Assembly (NCBI GenBank): GCA_017626495.1
Contig: JAGAIP010000003.1
Span: forward strand, 62,001 to 126,000
Length of the DNA stretch: 64,000 bases
Direction: 5' to 3'
From: Clostridia bacterium
Lineage (GTDB): Bacteria > Bacillota > Clostridia > Christensenellales > Borkfalkiaceae
A model generated the notes under the pieces. That model was not told the DNA's origin and made no database searches. It saw nothing but the letters and a program-made list of their open reading frames with translations. Made by a program: the position numbers and the translations under genes. This document shows positions 60,741-64,000 of the stretch, in pieces (within the stretch, counting starts at the first letter, position 1; the number at the start of each line of letters is the position of its first letter).

Positions 60741-62012
60741 TTATTTACCGAGCATTTTGGGAAGCTTTTTTCTCTTTCCCTTTTTGGTTTCGGGCTCTTG
60801 AAGCGCTTTTTCACGCTCGTCCCAGAGCTTATTGTATTCTGCATAGCGTTCGTCCGTCTTGTGTTCCTCGGCATAAGCGTTTGCCTCGTCGATCATTTCC
60901 TTTCTGGACTGACGCAGGCGCGCAAGGTCCTCACGGGAGAACGCCGTAGGAAGCTCGTATACATCTTTTCCCTCGTCGATGCTCTGCATGGGACGTCCTG
61001 CAAGATTGCTTCTGCCGTGCGCGAGAATGCTCCTTCTGTACTCTTTGAGCGCCTCGCTGGTATCTTCCTGTTCTCCGTCTTTCTTGACGTAGAGACCGCG
61101 GTTGGTTGCAATGCCCATGGAGGGATTGACGTATTTATCATAAGTCCACTGCGTAAAGCTGAGCCATACGAGAAGGGCGAACGAAATTCCGAAGAAGATA
61201 TAGAAGAGGGTGAGAATCATGGTGAAAAATTCACCGCCGATAAAGAGCAGAACGAGAGGAACGAGCGCGAACGCCGCAAAGAAGATGGACTGCGGAAACG
61301 TTCCTGCCATAATGATAAACGCGTTTTTATAGATTGCCCAGAACCCCTGCTTGTACGAAACGCCGAGCGAGAGAATCCAAAGGGACAGAATCGCCACGAA
61401 GATAAAGGCGACGATCGATACGACCTTTGCGACGGTAAGCCAACCTGCCGACCCCACTCCGGTTGCGATCATGACGTCGGACATATTGCAGATAAGGGCG
61501 GTGAGGAACAAGAACAGCGTGCACATCGTAGCCGCCTGCATTGCAGGGAGATAGTTTTTACCGATTCCTTTCCAAAAATCGTGTGCGACGAAGATACCTT
61601 CCGTCCAGATCATGTTGCGGATAACGTACGCGCCGCCTGCAAGTCCGATGGCGGCGAGAAAACTTGCGAGGAAGAATCCACCGTAAAAAATGACGTCGTT
61701 GTTGAGCTTAAAGCCTTCCGCTACGCCCGTGAGATCGGGCGCGCAGGGATAACCGATACCGAGGTTCGCTCCGAACGGATACTCCGCACTGCCGAGATCG
61801 AAAAATAGCCCTCGCATGATCATGAGGAGAACGAGAGGAAGCGCAAACAAAAGAACGAGCAAATTGACGATACAAAGCTTTCCGAAACTCCCCTTAATGA
61901 TGTCCCATGCCGCCGCCCAACGGTTTGTGGGCAGGGTCGATCTTGCGTATTCGTCGCTTTTTTCCGAACCTTCTAAAAGTCGGGAAACAAGTCCTTTTTT
62001 CTCAGTAGCCAT
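60741..62012 (-). CDS. DUF624-like polytopic membrane protein
   Basis: A protein of 423 residues with about six hydrophobic helices between residues 40 and 300. They are followed by a charged C-terminal cytosolic tail of roughly 130 residues, ending in a Lys-rich stretch. Topology resembles the DUF624 family, but the long tail is unusual. First gene of the operon. Function unknown. Confidence 0.75.
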   Translation of the reverse strand: MATEKKGLVSRLLEGSEKSDEYARSTLPTNRWAAAWDIIKGSFGKLCIVNLLVLLFALPLVLLMIMRGLFFDLGSAEYPFGANLGIGYPCAPDLTGVAEGFKLNNDVIFYGGFFLASFLAAIGLAGGAYVIRNMIWTEGIFVAHDFWKGIGKNYLPAMQAATMCTLFLFLTALICNMSDVMIATGVGSAGWLTVAKVVSIVAFIFVAILSLWILSLGVSYKQGFWAIYKNAFIIMAGTFPQSIFFAAFALVPLVLLFIGGEFFTMILTLFYIFFGISFALLVWLSFTQWTYDKYVNPSMGIATNRGLYVKKDGEQEDTSEALKEYRRSILAHGRSNLAGRPMQSIDEGKDVYELPTAFSREDLARLRQSRKEMIDEANAYAEEHKTDERYAEYNKLWDEREKALQEPETKKGKRKKLPKMLGK

Positions 62013-62104
62013 ATATCTGTTACTTTCCTTTTTTCTTTATTTCCAGTATTATAACGCAAACGCAAAAAAAATTCAATTAAATTTCCATGAATAAATGAAA
62101 TTCT

Positions 62105-62133
62105 TTGACATTTCACAAACCATATGATAAAAT
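62105..62133 (+). promoter_or_regulatory. Promoter of asd-dapA
   Basis: TTGACA (62105-62110) and TAAAAT (62128-62133), 17 bases apart, just upstream of the lysine riboswitch. Confidence 0.82.
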
Positions 62134-62145
62134 AACCGTGCAAAA

Positions 62146-62333
62146 TCGAGGAGCGAACGAGCAAGAGTACTTCGTCGGAGGATCGGGAAGTCCGAAGATG
62201 ACGGAGAAAAGGGCATCTTCGCCGAAGGGATAGCTCCCGCCTTACCCCTGGGCATAGCGGATAATACCGCTATGACTGTCACGACCGTGAAGCACTTTTT
62301 TGCCGTTTTCTTACAATTATCGGGGCGGTGCTT
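62146..62333 (+). ncRNA. Lysine riboswitch (L box) with expression platform
   Basis: The leader of asd-dapA shows the conserved elements in order: GAGGAGCGAACG, AAGAGTA (62163-62169), GAAAAGGGC, TCGCCGAAGG (about 62219-62228), CTGGGCATAGCG and GACTGTCAC (62274-62282). They match the lysine aptamer. Downstream, AAGCAC (62290-62295) pairs with GTGCTT (62328-62333), with GCC/GGC inner pairs; this may be the switch hairpin. It is not followed by a clean T-run, so control may be at termination or translation. Confidence 0.92.
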
Positions 62334-62379
62334 TGCATTCGTCCTTTTGTTTTAGTTTTATCTTAGGAGAAAATATCAT

Positions 62380-63453
62380 ATGAAACAGTATCGTGTCGGT
62401 ATCGTCGGCGCAACGGGTATGGTCGGGCAGAGATTCGTAACCCTGCTTGCAAACCACCCCATGTTTTCCATTCAATGCCTTGCGGCGTCCTCTCGTTCCG
62501 CAGGAAAGACCTATAAAGACGCAGTCAAAAAGTGGCTCATGACTTCCGAGATGCCCGAAAGCGTCAAGGATATGGTCGTCATGGATTCGGAAGAAATCGA
62601 CGCCATCAAAGAGAAAGTCGACTTCGTGTTCTGCGCGGTCAACATGAAAAAAGACGAGATCAAGGCATTGGAAGAAAGCTACGCAAAGCACGAGATTCCC
62701 GTCGTATCCAACAACTCCGCGCACAGATTCACGCCCGACGTTCCCATGATCGTGCCTGAAATCAACGCGAATCACCTTGAAGTCATCGAGGCGCAGAGAA
62801 AGAGACTCGGAACGAAAAGGGGCTTTATCGCAGTCAAATCAAACTGCTCCCTGCAATCCTACGTTCCCCTCCTGCACCCCCTTATGAAATACGGAATCGA
62901 ATGTGCCGCCGTCACCACCTATCAGGCAATTTCGGGCGCAGGCAAGACCTTTGAGACCATGCCCGAAATCATCGACAACATCATTCCCTACATCGGCGGC
63001 GAAGAGGAAAAGAGCGAAAGAGAACCTCTTAAAATCTGGGGTGAAGTGAAAGACGGTCAAATCGTTCCGGCGGAAGGTCCCGTCATCACCGCGCAGTGCC
63101 TGCGCGTTCCCGTCTCCGACGGACACACGGCAGCCGTATTCGTAAAGTTCAAGAAGAAACCCACCAAGGAACAGATTCTTGCAGACTGGGCTTCGTTCAG
63201 CGGCGTTCCTCAGGAGCTCTCCCTTCCCTCCGCGCCCAAGCAGTTTATTCATTATATGGAAGAGGATAACCGTCCTCAGGCAAATCTCGACAGAATGACG
63301 GAGAACGGCATGGCTGTCACGGCAGGCAGACTTCGCGAGGACAATTTGTTCGACTACAAATTCGTGGGACTTTCCCACAATACGCTCAGAGGCGCGGCAG
63401 GCGGCGCGGTGTTGCTTGCGGAGCTTCTCGCAACCAAAGGTTATTTCGACTAA
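62380..63453 (+). CDS. asd: Aspartate-semialdehyde dehydrogenase, archaeal/fungal type
   Basis: It makes aspartate semialdehyde for lysine, methionine and threonine. 357 residues. NADP motif GIVGATGMVGQRF at the start; catalytic C156 in KSNCSLQS. Length and sequence follow the archaeal/fungal branch and not the enteric one. AGGAG lies 8 bases before the ATG. Placed under the lysine riboswitch, so it serves lysine and peptidoglycan precursor supply. Confidence 0.96.
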   Translation: MKQYRVGIVGATGMVGQRFVTLLANHPMFSIQCLAASSRSAGKTYKDAVKKWLMTSEMPESVKDMVVMDSEEIDAIKEKVDFVFCAVNMKKDEIKALEESYAKHEIPVVSNNSAHRFTPDVPMIVPEINANHLEVIEAQRKRLGTKRGFIAVKSNCSLQSYVPLLHPLMKYGIECAAVTTYQAISGAGKTFETMPEIIDNIIPYIGGEEEKSEREPLKIWGEVKDGQIVPAEGPVITAQCLRVPVSDGHTAAVFVKFKKKPTKEQILADWASFSGVPQELSLPSAPKQFIHYMEEDNRPQANLDRMTENGMAVTAGRLREDNLFDYKFVGLSHNTLRGAAGGAVLLAELLATKGYFD

Positions 63454-63476
63454 AACAAATCTGATAAGGAGAGATT

Positions 63477-64000
63477 ATGACAGGATTTTTTCACGGCACG
63501 GCAACGGCGATGATCACGCCGTTCAAAGGTGACGAAGTAGATTTCGAATCGTTCGGACGCATGATCGAATATCAGATCGCGGGCGGAACGGACGTTCTCG
63601 TGATTCTCGGCACGACGGGCGAACCTGCAACCATGACCGAAGAGGAGAAAGACGCCGTAATGCGTTTCTCCGTCGAGAAGGTCAACGGACGCGCAAAGGT
63701 CGTATTCGGCAGCGGCGCAAACTCCACGAAGAAGGCAATCGAAGCGTCTAAAAAGGCGGAGGCGCTCGGCGCAGACGGTCTGCTCGTCGTTACCCCCTAC
63801 TATAATAAGTGTACGCAAAACGGCATTTACGAATATTACAGCGCGATCGCGCAGAGCGTAACCATTCCCATCATCGCCTACAACGTACCCCCTCGCACGG
63901 GCGTCAACATTCTCCCTGCGACGGCGGAAAGACTCGCGTCCATTCCCAACATAGCGGGAATCAAAGAGGCTTGCGGAAACATGGAACAGATCTGCGAGAC
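63477..64000 (+). CDS. dapA: 4-hydroxy-tetrahydrodipicolinate synthase, 3' end cut by window edge
   Basis: It condenses pyruvate with aspartate semialdehyde, the first step specific to lysine and meso-diaminopimelate. 174 residues are visible of about 295. GTTGEP (45-50), Y135 in AYNVPPRTG, and the Schiff-base K163 in GIKEACGN are present. AAGGAG precedes the ATG, 23 bases after asd. The frame is open to the last base. Confidence 0.96.
   Translation, partial: MTGFFHGTATAMITPFKGDEVDFESFGRMIEYQIAGGTDVLVILGTTGEPATMTEEEKDAVMRFSVEKVNGRAKVVFGSGANSTKKAIEASKKAEALGADGLLVVTPYYNKCTQNGIYEYYSAIAQSVTIPIIAYNVPPRTGVNILPATAERLASIPNIAGIKEACGNMEQICE

Overview
The window looks like a chromosomal segment of an anaerobic, spore-forming Clostridia-type Firmicute, probably from a gut habitat. 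Evidence: SpoIVA, the oxygen-independent class III ribonucleotide reductase NrdD/NrdG, RNase J, TTG starts behind strong AGGAGG-type ribosome sites, a lysine riboswitch, and plant- or host-glycan enzymes (araBAD, GH36, GH127). The species cannot be named from sequence alone. Coding density is high and most genes lie on the minus strand in tight, overlapping operons.

Region by region: 1-1817 holds RNase J, cut off by the window edge. 2096-4830 is a serC-serA-membrane protein operon. 4925-6509 has a polysaccharide-deacetylase-like protein and a DUF1622 protein. 6588-13276 is a complete F1Fo ATP synthase operon (atpI-B-E-F-H-A-G-D-C). Its c subunit carries a two-carboxylate Na+-type site and its epsilon subunit is unusually short. 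13356-21212 is secA-prfB-tsaD followed by a secreted lipase and a membrane protein. 21446-25454 has a small membrane protein, a degenerate BirA-like protein, bioY behind a BirA-type operator, metK and degV. 25617-32610 mixes a radical SAM protein, an ABC-F ATPase, galE, a hydrolase, a MATE exporter under a MerR-type promoter, and dut. nrdD-nrdG follow, behind two NrdR-type boxes.

35456-41359 is a sugar-linked operon read as PAP2, HAD phosphatase, GH36 alpha-galactosidase, UDPGP-family pyrophosphorylase, a small helical protein and a ComEC-like metallo-beta-lactamase. 41543-45338 is araB-araD-araA, followed at 45501 by an aldo/keto reductase with ferredoxin clusters. 46790-52020 is the accessory part: two tRNA-Pro genes, an array of short hairpins joined by a 10-bp ATATCAT/ATGATAT motif whose two arms face each other, an AT-rich gene that looks like an Nmad3 family member, VOC and XRE-type genes, tRNA-Leu, a GNAT gene preceded by a triple repeat, and a frameshifted small gene. 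52092-54911 is a GH127 beta-L-arabinofuranosidase divergent from an AraC regulator. 55067-62012 is spoIVA and a TPR/HEAT/Hsp33/methyltransferase/membrane-protein operon. 62105-64000 is a lysine-riboswitch-controlled asd-dapA operon that runs off the end.

The most unusual structure is the hairpin array at 47026-47204. It sits between tRNA-Pro and the AT-rich gene, and its last unit contains the -35 box of that gene. It may be the attachment or regulatory element of a mobile cassette, but its function cannot be told from sequence alone.
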